Shown here one piece after another: positions 1 to 6,917 of a stretch of 32,319 nt of DNA. A model generated the notes under the pieces. The model saw nothing but the letters and a program-made list of their open reading frames with translations, did no database searches and was not told the DNA's origin. The DNA is from an uncultured Chromatiaceae bacterium (GTDB taxonomy: Bacteria; Pseudomonadota; Gammaproteobacteria; Enterobacterales; Alteromonadaceae), in contig CALJUX010000036.1 in NCBI GenBank assembly GCA_937978655.1, forward strand, positions 1 through 32,319. The letters are read 5' to 3'. Within the stretch, counting starts at the first letter, position 1. Every line of letters starts with the position of its first letter. Both the position numbers and the translations under genes were made by a program.

Positions 1-115
1 CTTTCTTTTGGCAAGACAAAAGAAAGGAACTCACCGACAGGTGAAATCTCTGCTAGACGGTCTTGCGGCAACAGGAAAAAATGATTCAGACAACCAAACC
101 GCCGCCCGTAGGGCG
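1..115 (+). repeat. Interspersed structured repeat, copy cut by window edge
   Basis: The stretch opens with an inverted repeat, CTTTCTTTTG (1-10) and CAAAAGAAAG (17-26). A second dyad, TCACC-GACA-GGTGA, follows at about 31-44, and a GC-rich end, CCGCCGCCCGTAGGGC, at about 99-114. The same order of modules recurs at 24671-24896 and, inverted, at 24303-24427. The copy probably begins before the window. A small ORF runs through it but looks like a by-product of the repeat. The structure is seen directly; calling it a REP-like non-coding family is inference. Confidence 0.75.
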
Positions 116-331
116 GGAAACACAGCAAAGCGCAAATATTCCAAAACAATATATCTAATCAAATTTTCGTTCTTTTTAATTATTAAAAACCCACCTAACA
201 TCCGACTCAGCCCATTTGGAGATGTACAGACGTCCAAATGAAAAAACCTGAAGCACTGCACTGACCGGACCACCGGAAGTCGCCCAGTGATTACTGAACG
301 ACGAAACGACTGATGACAAACGGAGTATCCC
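116..331. other. Leader region of the TonB receptor gene
   Basis: This non-coding stretch lies between the left-edge repeat and the receptor start codon. It is AT-rich to about 190 and includes a -10-like TAATTATTAAAA at 177-188, but I cannot pair it with a convincing -35. It also holds the CATTTGGA / TCCAAATG dyad (213-220 / 233-240) around the MetJ-like boxes. The receptor ribosome-binding site, CGGAG, is at 321-325, six bases before the ATG. Confidence 0.5.
220..235 (+). promoter_or_regulatory. Candidate MetJ operator (two tandem met boxes)
   Basis: AGATGTAC (220-227) is followed directly by AGACGTCC (228-235). The MetJ consensus is tandem 8-mers of AGACGTCT. The second box matches 7 of 8 positions and the first 5 of 8. 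Outside them lies an 8-bp dyad, CATTTGGA / TCCAAATG, so the whole site is close to symmetric. It sits about 97 bp before the receptor ATG. MetJ with S-adenosylmethionine represses methionine and sulfur genes in gammaproteobacteria. That this site is used is inference. Confidence 0.5.
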
Positions 332-2764
332 ATGTCAGTGCAATCTGATTTAAACCATTATTACGGCGTGAAAAGTAAAGCGCTGCAGTTCCCGACCCGC
401 CGCTTCCGCGCTTTAAGCCCGCTGGCTGCTGCGGTCAGCCTGGCCATTTTTGGTAGTAGCCCAGTGCTGGCAACAGAGGCTGCTGAAATAGCAACCCCCT
501 TGGCGATTGAAGCGGCCGCAGAAGACGCCAATTTAGAGGTGATCACCGTCACCGCCCGTAAACGGGTGGAAAACGTGCAGGACGTGCCTATCGCTATTTC
601 CGTGCTGACGGCGCAGGATTTAGATAAAACCGGCACTTATTCCACTGAACAGCTGACGCGCTTACAGCCGTCTATTCAGCTGATTTCATCGAATCCACGT
701 AATACCGCCGTGACCATTCGTGGCCTCGGCAGCGTGATTGGCCTGACCAATGATGGTCTGGAATCTGGTGTTGGTTTTTATGTCGATGAGGTCTATTACG
801 CCCGGCCAGGCTCGGCTGTCGTCGATCTGTTAGATATCGAACGGGTAGAAGTATTACGCGGCCCACAAGGCACCTTGTTTGGCAAAAACACCACAGCAGG
901 TGCACTGAACCTCAGCACCGCAGCGCCGACTTTTACGCCGGAAGGCAAAGCCGAAGTCACTTTAGGTGAAGATGGTTACACTCAGGGCAAAGCCATCATT
1001 TCTGGAGGTTTAACGGAAAAGGTCGCAGGCCGGCTGGCTGCATCCAGCACCCGTCGCGACGGCACTGTGTATAACGTCACCACAGGCGCCAAACAAAATG
1101 ACACCAACAGCCAGGCGCTGCGTGGCCAGCTGCTGATTGAAGCAGCACCAGATTTAAAAATTAAGTTATCCGCCGATTATGCCTATCAAAACCCGAATGC
1201 CAATACTCAGGTGTTTGTGCGTTACGGCGCGACCAAACGCTCGGCCGCTTCGCAATTTCCTGCTTTAGCGGCGGCGCTCAATTACAAACCAGCCAGCGAA
1301 AACCCTTATGACCGGCTGGTTGATGTCAACTCAACCATTCAGGCGCGGCAAATCCTCAAAGGCACCAGCGCCAAAGTCGACTGGGACTTAGGCGATTACA
1401 GTTTTACGTCCATCAGCGCGCTGCGTGCCTGGGACTGGACACCACAAAACGACCGCGATTACACCGGCTTAGCCATTCGCACCAAATCAAATAACCCGTC
1501 GGCACAAGACCAGTGGAGCCAGGAATTCCGCCTCAGCTCTAATGGCAGCGGCGAACTGGACTGGGTCGCCGGTTTATACGCCTTTGGTCAGGACGTGGAA
1601 ACCCACGGCACTGAACAATGGGGTAAAGACGGCGCGCGCTGGTTAATTGGTGCCAATGTGCCTTCTAACCTGATTGATGGTTACACCTCCAATACCGACG
1701 TGTACTCCAGCACCGATTCTTACGCCGCTTATGCCCAAGCGACCTGGCATGTCACCGAGGATTTCCGCGTCACGCCGGGTGTACGTTATACCAAAGAAGA
1801 AAAAACCGGTGATTTTACTCAGGTCGCCAAAGGCGGTCTTGCCACCACAGACGCGGCGCTCATTACCGCTAAACGCGGTATTGCCCGCGATCAGAAATAT
1901 TATGCCGAGTTCTCCGACTCAAGCCCAACGGGTCAGCTGAATCTGGCGTATGACCTCAGCGACGACCAGCTGGTGTATCTGAACTGGGCCCGTGGTTATA
2001 AATCCGGTGGTATCAATGCGGCCGGTATTCCAACCGACGCTGCCGGCAACCCGTCACTGGTCAGCGCCACAGTGCAGCCGGAAAAATCCACCACGGTTGA
2101 GCTGGGGCTGAAATCACAATGGCTGGAGCGTCGCCTCACCACCAACTTCGCGGTCTATGACACCCAGGTCACTGATTATCAAGCCAACGTGGTCGATGCC
2201 GGTCCGGGCGCATTGCGCGGTTATCTCGCCAATATCGAAAAAGTCAGCGTACGCGGTTTTGAATTTGACAGCCGCGCGCAGCTGACTGACAGCTGGTCTG
2301 TATATGCCACCTACGCCTACACCGACGGCCAATACGATTCGTTCCGCAATGGCCCGCCACCACTGGAAGAGCTGGCATCCGGCACCGCTGCCTTTGATTT
2401 GTCCGGCCGCGATTTGCCTGGCGTGTCGAAAAACGCCGGTTCGCTCGGTACTGAATACAGCTGGGGCGGCACTGTCAGCGGCGTCGCGGGCGAATGGTAC
2501 AGCGCGGCTGATTTGAGCTACCGCTCAGACTGGAACTCAGATGCGTCGGTGTCGAAATATCTGGTGGTGGAAGCTTCCACGCTGGTCAACCTGCGGCTGG
2601 GTTTCAGAACGGACAATGGCACAGACGTATCGATTTATGCCCGCAACGCCTTTGACGAAGATTATTTGAGTTTCCTCAGTATTCAGGCCGGTAACTCCGG
2701 TGCTGTGTATGGCCATGTCGGCGACCCACGCAACATCGGTCTGCGCGTCAAAGCGGAATTTTAA
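332..2764 (+). CDS. TonB-dependent outer-membrane receptor
   Basis: This 810-residue protein has a long N-terminal leader with a hydrophobic stretch (about 29-45, likely cleaved near SPVLA/TEA). A TonB-box-like segment, EVITVTARKR (69-78), precedes the plug domain, which carries the characteristic ERVEVLRGPQGTLFGKNT run at 170-187. The rest is a beta-barrel ending in phenylalanine (KAEF), as the outer-membrane insertion signal requires. The ATG at 332 has CGGAG six bases upstream. Such receptors import scarce ligands across the outer membrane using TonB/ExbB/ExbD energy. The ligand cannot be read from the sequence. The following sulfate-type binding protein and a MetJ-like site upstream suggest a sulfur compound rather than iron. 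That is inference; the family call is firm. Confidence 0.93.
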   Translation: MSVQSDLNHYYGVKSKALQFPTRRFRALSPLAAAVSLAIFGSSPVLATEAAEIATPLAIEAAAEDANLEVITVTARKRVENVQDVPIAISVLTAQDLDKTGTYSTEQLTRLQPSIQLISSNPRNTAVTIRGLGSVIGLTNDGLESGVGFYVDEVYYARPGSAVVDLLDIERVEVLRGPQGTLFGKNTTAGALNLSTAAPTFTPEGKAEVTLGEDGYTQGKAIISGGLTEKVAGRLAASSTRRDGTVYNVTTGAKQNDTNSQALRGQLLIEAAPDLKIKLSADYAYQNPNANTQVFVRYGATKRSAASQFPALAAALNYKPASENPYDRLVDVNSTIQARQILKGTSAKVDWDLGDYSFTSISALRAWDWTPQNDRDYTGLAIRTKSNNPSAQDQWSQEFRLSSNGSGELDWVAGLYAFGQDVETHGTEQWGKDGARWLIGANVPSNLIDGYTSNTDVYSSTDSYAAYAQATWHVTEDFRVTPGVRYTKEEKTGDFTQVAKGGLATTDAALITAKRGIARDQKYYAEFSDSSPTGQLNLAYDLSDDQLVYLNWARGYKSGGINAAGIPTDAAGNPSLVSATVQPEKSTTVELGLKSQWLERRLTTNFAVYDTQVTDYQANVVDAGPGALRGYLANIEKVSVRGFEFDSRAQLTDSWSVYATYAYTDGQYDSFRNGPPPLEELASGTAAFDLSGRDLPGVSKNAGSLGTEYSWGGTVSGVAGEWYSAADLSYRSDWNSDASVSKYLVVEASTLVNLRLGFRTDNGTDVSIYARNAFDEDYLSFLSIQAGNSGAVYGHVGDPRNIGLRVKAEF

Positions 2765-2792
2765 GCGAATTTTTAAACTGATTTAACACCTG

Positions 2793-2817
2793 GGCCCGGT
2801 GACAACAACGCCGGGCC
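2793..2817 (+). other. Intergenic hairpin between receptor and sbp
   Basis: GGCCCGG (2793-2799) pairs perfectly with CCGGGCC (2811-2817) across an 11-base loop. No T run follows. It is therefore more likely an mRNA-stabilising or processing hairpin inside an operon than a full terminator. It could set different expression levels for the receptor and the abundant periplasmic binding protein. Confidence 0.45.
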
Positions 2818-2874
2818 AACGCCACTCAATCCAACATACTGAAATAAGGAACGCAGGTTCCACTGGAGCAACAC

Positions 2875-3873
2875 ATGAGCAAGTCCCGTATCGCGTTTCT
2901 GCTGCTGGCCCTTGGCGCTGTTTTTGCCGGCCAGGCACAAGCCAAAGAAATCACGTTACTGAATGTGTCTTACGACCCGACCCGTGAGCTGTATCGCGAC
3001 TATAACCAGGCCTTTGCCAAACATTATCTGGCGAAAACCGGCGATACCGTCAAAATCGAGCAATCTCACGGCGGCTCTGGCAGTCAGTCACGCGCTATTA
3101 TCGATGGCCTGAAAGCGGACGTCGCCACGCTGGCGCTGGCCGGTGATATCAACCCTATTGCCCGCATCGGCAAACTGTTACCGGAAAACTGGGTCACTGC
3201 CCTGCCGCATAACAGCGCGCCTTATACCTCGACCATCGTGTTTCTGGTGCGTAAAGGCAATCCGAAAAACATCAAAGACTGGGGTGATTTGGTGAAAGAC
3301 GGCGTCGAAGTCATCACGCCGAATCCAAAAACCTCCGGTGGCGCGCGCTGGAACTACTTAGCGGCCTGGGCTTGGGCCGAGCAGAACACCGGCTCAGCGG
3401 AAGGCGCCAAAGCCTTTGTCAGCAAACTTTATACCCATGTACCGGTGCTGGATTCTGGCGCCCGCGGCTCAACCACCACTTTTGTCCAACGTGGTATTGG
3501 TGACGTGTTGTTGTCCTGGGAAAACGAAGCCTTTTTGGCCGTCAATGAGTTAGGCCCGGACAAAGTCGAAATTGTGGTGCCATCAGTGTCGGTATTGGCT
3601 GAGCCTTCAGTCGCAGTAGTGAAGAAAAACACCGACGCCAAAGGCACCACTGCCGCCGCCACTGAATATCTGCAATATCTGTACAGCACTGAAGGCCAGG
3701 AAATCGCCGCCAAGCACTACTACCGCCCGCGTGACGCTGCAGTTGCCGCCAAATACGCCAAGCAGTTCCCGGCCATCAAGCTGGTGGATATCGAAAGTTT
3801 CGGCGGCTGGGACAAAGTACAGCCAGAACATTTTGGCGACGGCGGTATCTTTGATCAGATTTATCAGCGCTGA
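2875..3873 (+). CDS. sbp: Periplasmic sulfate/thiosulfate-type binding protein
   Basis: The 332-residue protein has a clean Sec signal (residues 1-23, cut after AQA) and then KEITLLNVSYDPTREL, the typical N-terminus of the Sbp/CysP family. Other family segments are the glycine/serine-rich GGSGSQSRAIIDGL, ADVATLALAGDI, and TPNPKTSGGARWNYLAAW. The length matches the family. Sbp binds sulfate in the periplasm and hands it to the CysTWA permease. No permease or ATPase genes lie nearby, so it must share a transporter encoded elsewhere. GGAG lies six bases before the ATG. The gene is 110 bp downstream of the TonB receptor on the same strand, which suggests co-transcription. The exact ligand (sulfate, thiosulfate or another oxyanion) is uncertain. 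Confidence 0.9.
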   Translation: MSKSRIAFLLLALGAVFAGQAQAKEITLLNVSYDPTRELYRDYNQAFAKHYLAKTGDTVKIEQSHGGSGSQSRAIIDGLKADVATLALAGDINPIARIGKLLPENWVTALPHNSAPYTSTIVFLVRKGNPKNIKDWGDLVKDGVEVITPNPKTSGGARWNYLAAWAWAEQNTGSAEGAKAFVSKLYTHVPVLDSGARGSTTTFVQRGIGDVLLSWENEAFLAVNELGPDKVEIVVPSVSVLAEPSVAVVKKNTDAKGTTAAATEYLQYLYSTEGQEIAAKHYYRPRDAAVAAKYAKQFPAIKLVDIESFGGWDKVQPEHFGDGGIFDQIYQR

Positions 3874-3899
3874 TTATTCACAGGCATCGGCAAAAACAT

Positions 3900-3930
3900 T
3901 TGCACATTTTTCGCACTGGCGCAGTATATA
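3900..3930 (+). promoter_or_regulatory. Possible promoter for the hydrolase gene
   Basis: TTGCAC at 3900-3905 resembles a -35 element and TATATA at 3925-3930 a -10 element. The 19-base spacer is longer than ideal. Any transcript would begin just before the small hairpin at 3947-3962. Confidence 0.3.
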
Positions 3931-3946
3931 AAACCGATACATTGCC

Positions 3947-3967
3947 GCGGTCCTAATACCGCTTTTT
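3947..3967 (+). terminator. Weak terminator or attenuator-like hairpin
   Basis: GCGGT (3947-3951) and ACCGC (3958-3962) form a 5-bp stem with a 6-base loop, followed directly by TTTTT (3963-3967). It could end the receptor-sbp transcript. Alternatively it could act inside the leader of the next gene, whose ATG is 26 bases further on. The short stem makes this uncertain. Confidence 0.35.
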
Positions 3968-3993
3968 ACCGACCAAACACCTGGAGCCAGTTT

Positions 3994-4887
3994 ATGTCAG
4001 AGCGTAAAACCGCCCACGATTTTCATCCGGAAACCTTACGTTTATTCGACCGTTATGTGCATGGCGATATTAGCCGGCGCGAGTTTTTGACCGGCACCGC
4101 CAAATTTGCTGTGGCCGGTGTCACGGCGTTATCGATTCTGGAAGCCTTAACGCCTAATTATGCGCTCGGCCAGCAAGTGAAACCGGATGACAACGCGTTG
4201 TCGGCCAGCTTTGTTGAATTCCCAAGCCCACAAGGCAATGGCACGGTACGCGCTTATCTGGTGAAACCTGCCAACGCGACCGGGTCCTTACCAGTGGTGC
4301 TGGTTGTCCACGAAAACCGCGGCTTAAACCCGCACATCGAAGATGTGGCACGGCGTTTCGCCAAGGCTGGCTTTATCGCGCTGGCACCAGACGCTCTTTT
4401 TACGCTAGGTGGTTATCCGGGTGACGAAGACAAAGCCCGCGAGTTATTTGGCAAGCTGGACCCAAGCAAAACCCGGCAGGATTTTGTTCAGAGTGTGGCT
4501 TATCTGCAGCAGCTGGAAGGCGGTAATGGCAAGGTAGGTGTGGTTGGCTTTTGTTATGGCGGTGGTATCGCTAACTTCCTTGCTACCGAAGTACCGACGC
4601 TGGCGGCGGCAGTGCCGTTTTACGGCCGCCAGGGCGAGCTGGAGAAAGTCGCGCAAATCAAAGCGCCATTACTCATTCACTATGCCAGCAATGATGAGCG
4701 CGTCAACGTCGGCGCCAAAGCCTATGACGACGCCTTAAAAGCTGCCGGCAAAGCCGCACAAAGTTATGTCTACCCCGACACCCAACACGGCTTTCATAAC
4801 GACACCACGCCGCGCTTTGACAAAGCTGCCGCAGAACTGGCCTGGCAGCGCACTGTGGCGTTTTTTCAAAAGCATCTGAAAGGCTAG
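3994..4887 (+). CDS. Dienelactone-hydrolase-family enzyme, Tat-exported
   Basis: The 297-residue alpha/beta hydrolase has the dienelactone hydrolase catalytic triad in the expected order. These are Cys187 in GFCYGGG, Asp234 in SNDERV and His265 in QHGFHND, with the supporting glutamate in HENRG at 107. The N-terminus carries a twin-arginine motif, SRREFLTG (Arg28-Arg29), followed by a hydrophobic stretch, so the enzyme is probably exported folded. Cytoplasmic catabolic relatives lack this leader. GGAG is seven bases before the ATG. The substrate is unknown, and no aromatic-degradation genes are nearby, so classical dienelactone chemistry should not be assumed. The gene lies 120 bp after sbp on the same strand. 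It may belong to that unit or have its own promoter. Confidence 0.88.
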   Translation: MSERKTAHDFHPETLRLFDRYVHGDISRREFLTGTAKFAVAGVTALSILEALTPNYALGQQVKPDDNALSASFVEFPSPQGNGTVRAYLVKPANATGSLPVVLVVHENRGLNPHIEDVARRFAKAGFIALAPDALFTLGGYPGDEDKARELFGKLDPSKTRQDFVQSVAYLQQLEGGNGKVGVVGFCYGGGIANFLATEVPTLAAAVPFYGRQGELEKVAQIKAPLLIHYASNDERVNVGAKAYDDALKAAGKAAQSYVYPDTQHGFHNDTTPRFDKAAAELAWQRTVAFFQKHLKG

Positions 4888-5188
4888 ATTGACCCCAAAC
4901 CTGCACATTACCGAGGCACCTGATCGTCACACGATTCTCGGTGCCCGCACTTACAAAGCCAGCACAACTCTCCTATTGTATTCAGCCACTTAGCAAATTA
5001 CCTAAATTACCCCTCACTAAATCCAGCATTTATCCAAAATTTATCGCACTGATATCAAGCCGGTCCGTGACAGTTTTGTTGCTTTAACAGCGCACCGACA
5101 GCGTTGTCATTTAACTGCAGCGCTGGCTGAGATGCACATCACATCTGCCAATAACAAACGATGTAAAAAAATCACAGGAAGCAACACC
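4888..5188. other. Intergenic region before the subtilisin gene
   Basis: No gene was found here. It contains one compound hairpin: GGCACC (4915-4920) with GGTGCC (4940-4945), and inside it ATCGT (4923-4927) with ACGAT (4931-4935). There is no T run after it. The region is AT-rich from about 4960 to 5060, where the protease promoter probably lies, but I could not identify convincing -35/-10 boxes. Confidence 0.5.
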
Positions 5189-6868
5189 ATGAGATCGACC
5201 TATTCTGCAGGAACACCTGCGTCCGGCTTGTTCCGGCCCCTGAGCCTCTGCGCCCTGGCCGTACTGGCGGCCACCTGCACCAGTGCAGCTACCGCACAAG
5301 CCACTACAGCAGCGGCCAGCCAAAGCAGCCGTTATATTGTGGTGCTCAAAGCCGGCGCCAAACTCGACGCCGCCGGTGCGCAGCAAACACTGCAACAACG
5401 CAGCCGGCAGTTACAACAATTTGCCAGCACGCTGCAGCTTGAAGCGCTGCAAACAGTGCCGGAGCAAAACCTCATCAGTGTCGAACTGACGCCGGAGCAG
5501 CTGCAAAAAGTCAAAACCAATCCACAAGTGACGCTGGTCGAAGAAGACCCTATTCGTTATCTGCTGGCCGAATCCACCCCTTATGGCATTGACATGGTCA
5601 AAGCGCTGCAGGTGCCGGATAATCTGGTCAGTAACCGCAAGGTCTGTATTCTGGACACCGGTTACACACTGAATCATCCGGATCTGATTAACAGTGGTGT
5701 CACCGGCGATGATGGTTATGGCAGCAACGACACCGGCAACTGGTACGAAGACGGTAACGGCCACGGCACCCATGTCGCCGGCACTATTGCTGCGGTCGGC
5801 GGTAACAATCAGGGGGTGGTTGGCGTGAACCGCAACGGCCAGCTGAAACTGCATATCGTCAAAGTGTTTAATAATGCCGGCAACTGGGCCTACGGTTCTG
5901 ACCTCATCGCCGCGATTGGCCAATGTAAAGCCGCCGGCGCCAACGTCACCAGTATGAGCCTTGGCGGCAGTGCGCAGTCCAGTGCTGAACGCACCGCCTT
6001 TGAACAAAGTTATGCCGCCGGCATGCTGCATATCGCCGCAGCCGGTAACGCCGGCAACAGCACTTTGTCCTATCCGGCGTCTTATGATGCCGTGGTGTCG
6101 GTCGCGGCCGTGGACAGTAGCAGTGCCAAAGCCAGTTTCTCGCAATATAACAATCAGGTAGAAATTGCTGCGCCTGGCGTAGGCGTGAATTCGACCTGGC
6201 GCGACGGCGGGTATAAGTCAATCAGCGGCACTTCAATGGCCACTCCGCATGTCGCAGGCGTTGCCGCGCTGGTGTGGAGCCATTATCCGCAGTGCAGCAA
6301 CGGGCAAATCCGTAATGCGCTGAACAAAACCGCTGTTGATAAAGGCAGCGCCGGCCGCGACGTCAATTTTGGCTTTGGCATCATCAACGCCAAAGCGGCC
6401 TATGACTACCTGGCCGGCGGTTGTGACGGCGGCAGCAGCGGCCAGAATCAGGCGCCAGTGGCGAAATTCAGCGCGGCGATTAACGGCCGCACTGTGACGC
6501 TGAGCAACCAGTCGACCGACGACAAAGCAGTGGTTTCCAGCAGCTGGACTTTGGGTGATGGCAACAGCTCCACGGCTGCGGCGCCAAGCCACACTTACGC
6601 CACCGACGGCAGTTATACGGTGACACTGACGGTGAAAGACGCGGAAGGCTTAAGCCACAGCAGCAGTCAGACACTGACAGTGTCCGGCGGCAGCACCACC
6701 GGCTGTAGCGGCCTGCCCACCTGGTCGGCCAGCAGCACTTATGTTGCCGGCAACAGCGTGGCGCATCAGGGCGTGAAATACACCGCGAAATGGTGGACCC
6801 AAGGCGAAAACCCGGCGCAAAAATCCGGCCAGTGGGATGTGTGGAAAAACAACGGCAACTGCCAATAA
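5189..6868 (+). CDS. Secreted subtilisin (S8) with PKD and chitin-binding domains
   Basis: I start this at ATG 5189, which has AGGA nine bases upstream; an upstream in-frame ATG at 5132 lacks one. The 559 residues give a Sec signal (about 1-37), an inhibitor I9 propeptide (about 48-125), and an S8 peptidase domain (about 130-410). The catalytic residues are Asp156 (ILDTGY), His192 (GHGTHVAGT) and Ser349 (GTSMATPHVAG), with oxyanion Asn287. A PKD domain follows (about 421-499; WTLGDGNSS, HTYATDGSYTVTLTV). Last is a C-terminal CBM5/12-type chitin-binding domain (about 506-558; TWSASSTYVAGNSVAHQG, YTAKWWTQGENP). All catalytic residues are present, so an active extracellular protease is expected. 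The binding module suggests it works on chitin-protein material such as crustacean shell. It is followed by a strong hairpin terminator. Confidence 0.95.
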   Translation: MRSTYSAGTPASGLFRPLSLCALAVLAATCTSAATAQATTAAASQSSRYIVVLKAGAKLDAAGAQQTLQQRSRQLQQFASTLQLEALQTVPEQNLISVELTPEQLQKVKTNPQVTLVEEDPIRYLLAESTPYGIDMVKALQVPDNLVSNRKVCILDTGYTLNHPDLINSGVTGDDGYGSNDTGNWYEDGNGHGTHVAGTIAAVGGNNQGVVGVNRNGQLKLHIVKVFNNAGNWAYGSDLIAAIGQCKAAGANVTSMSLGGSAQSSAERTAFEQSYAAGMLHIAAAGNAGNSTLSYPASYDAVVSVAAVDSSSAKASFSQYNNQVEIAAPGVGVNSTWRDGGYKSISGTSMATPHVAGVAALVWSHYPQCSNGQIRNALNKTAVDKGSAGRDVNFGFGIINAKAAYDYLAGGCDGGSSGQNQAPVAKFSAAINGRTVTLSNQSTDDKAVVSSSWTLGDGNSSTAAAPSHTYATDGSYTVTLTVKDAEGLSHSSSQTLTVSGGSTTGCSGLPTWSASSTYVAGNSVAHQGVKYTAKWWTQGENPAQKSGQWDVWKNNGNCQ

Positions 6869-6885
6869 GCAGTGCGTCTGAAGCG

Positions 6886-6911
6886 AAAGCGCAGGGCTTG
6901 CCCTGCGCTTT
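6886..6911. terminator. Bidirectional terminator hairpin
   Basis: An 11-bp perfect stem, AAAGCGCAGGG (6886-6896) with CCCTGCGCTTT (6901-6911), closes on the tetraloop CTTG. It lies between two genes that end towards each other (6868 on plus, 6918 on minus) and probably serves both. Confidence 0.8.
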
Positions 6912-6917
6912 ATTGCG

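Noticed and set aside
8..241. 77-residue open frame at the left edge
   Set aside because: It is the translation of the interspersed repeat plus its leader, and shares its sequence with the frame at 24520-25005.
5411..6145. 244-residue open frame antisense to the subtilisin gene
   Set aside because: The subtilisin reading has catalytic motifs and a signal peptide; the antisense frame has none and is explained by GC-rich codon structure.
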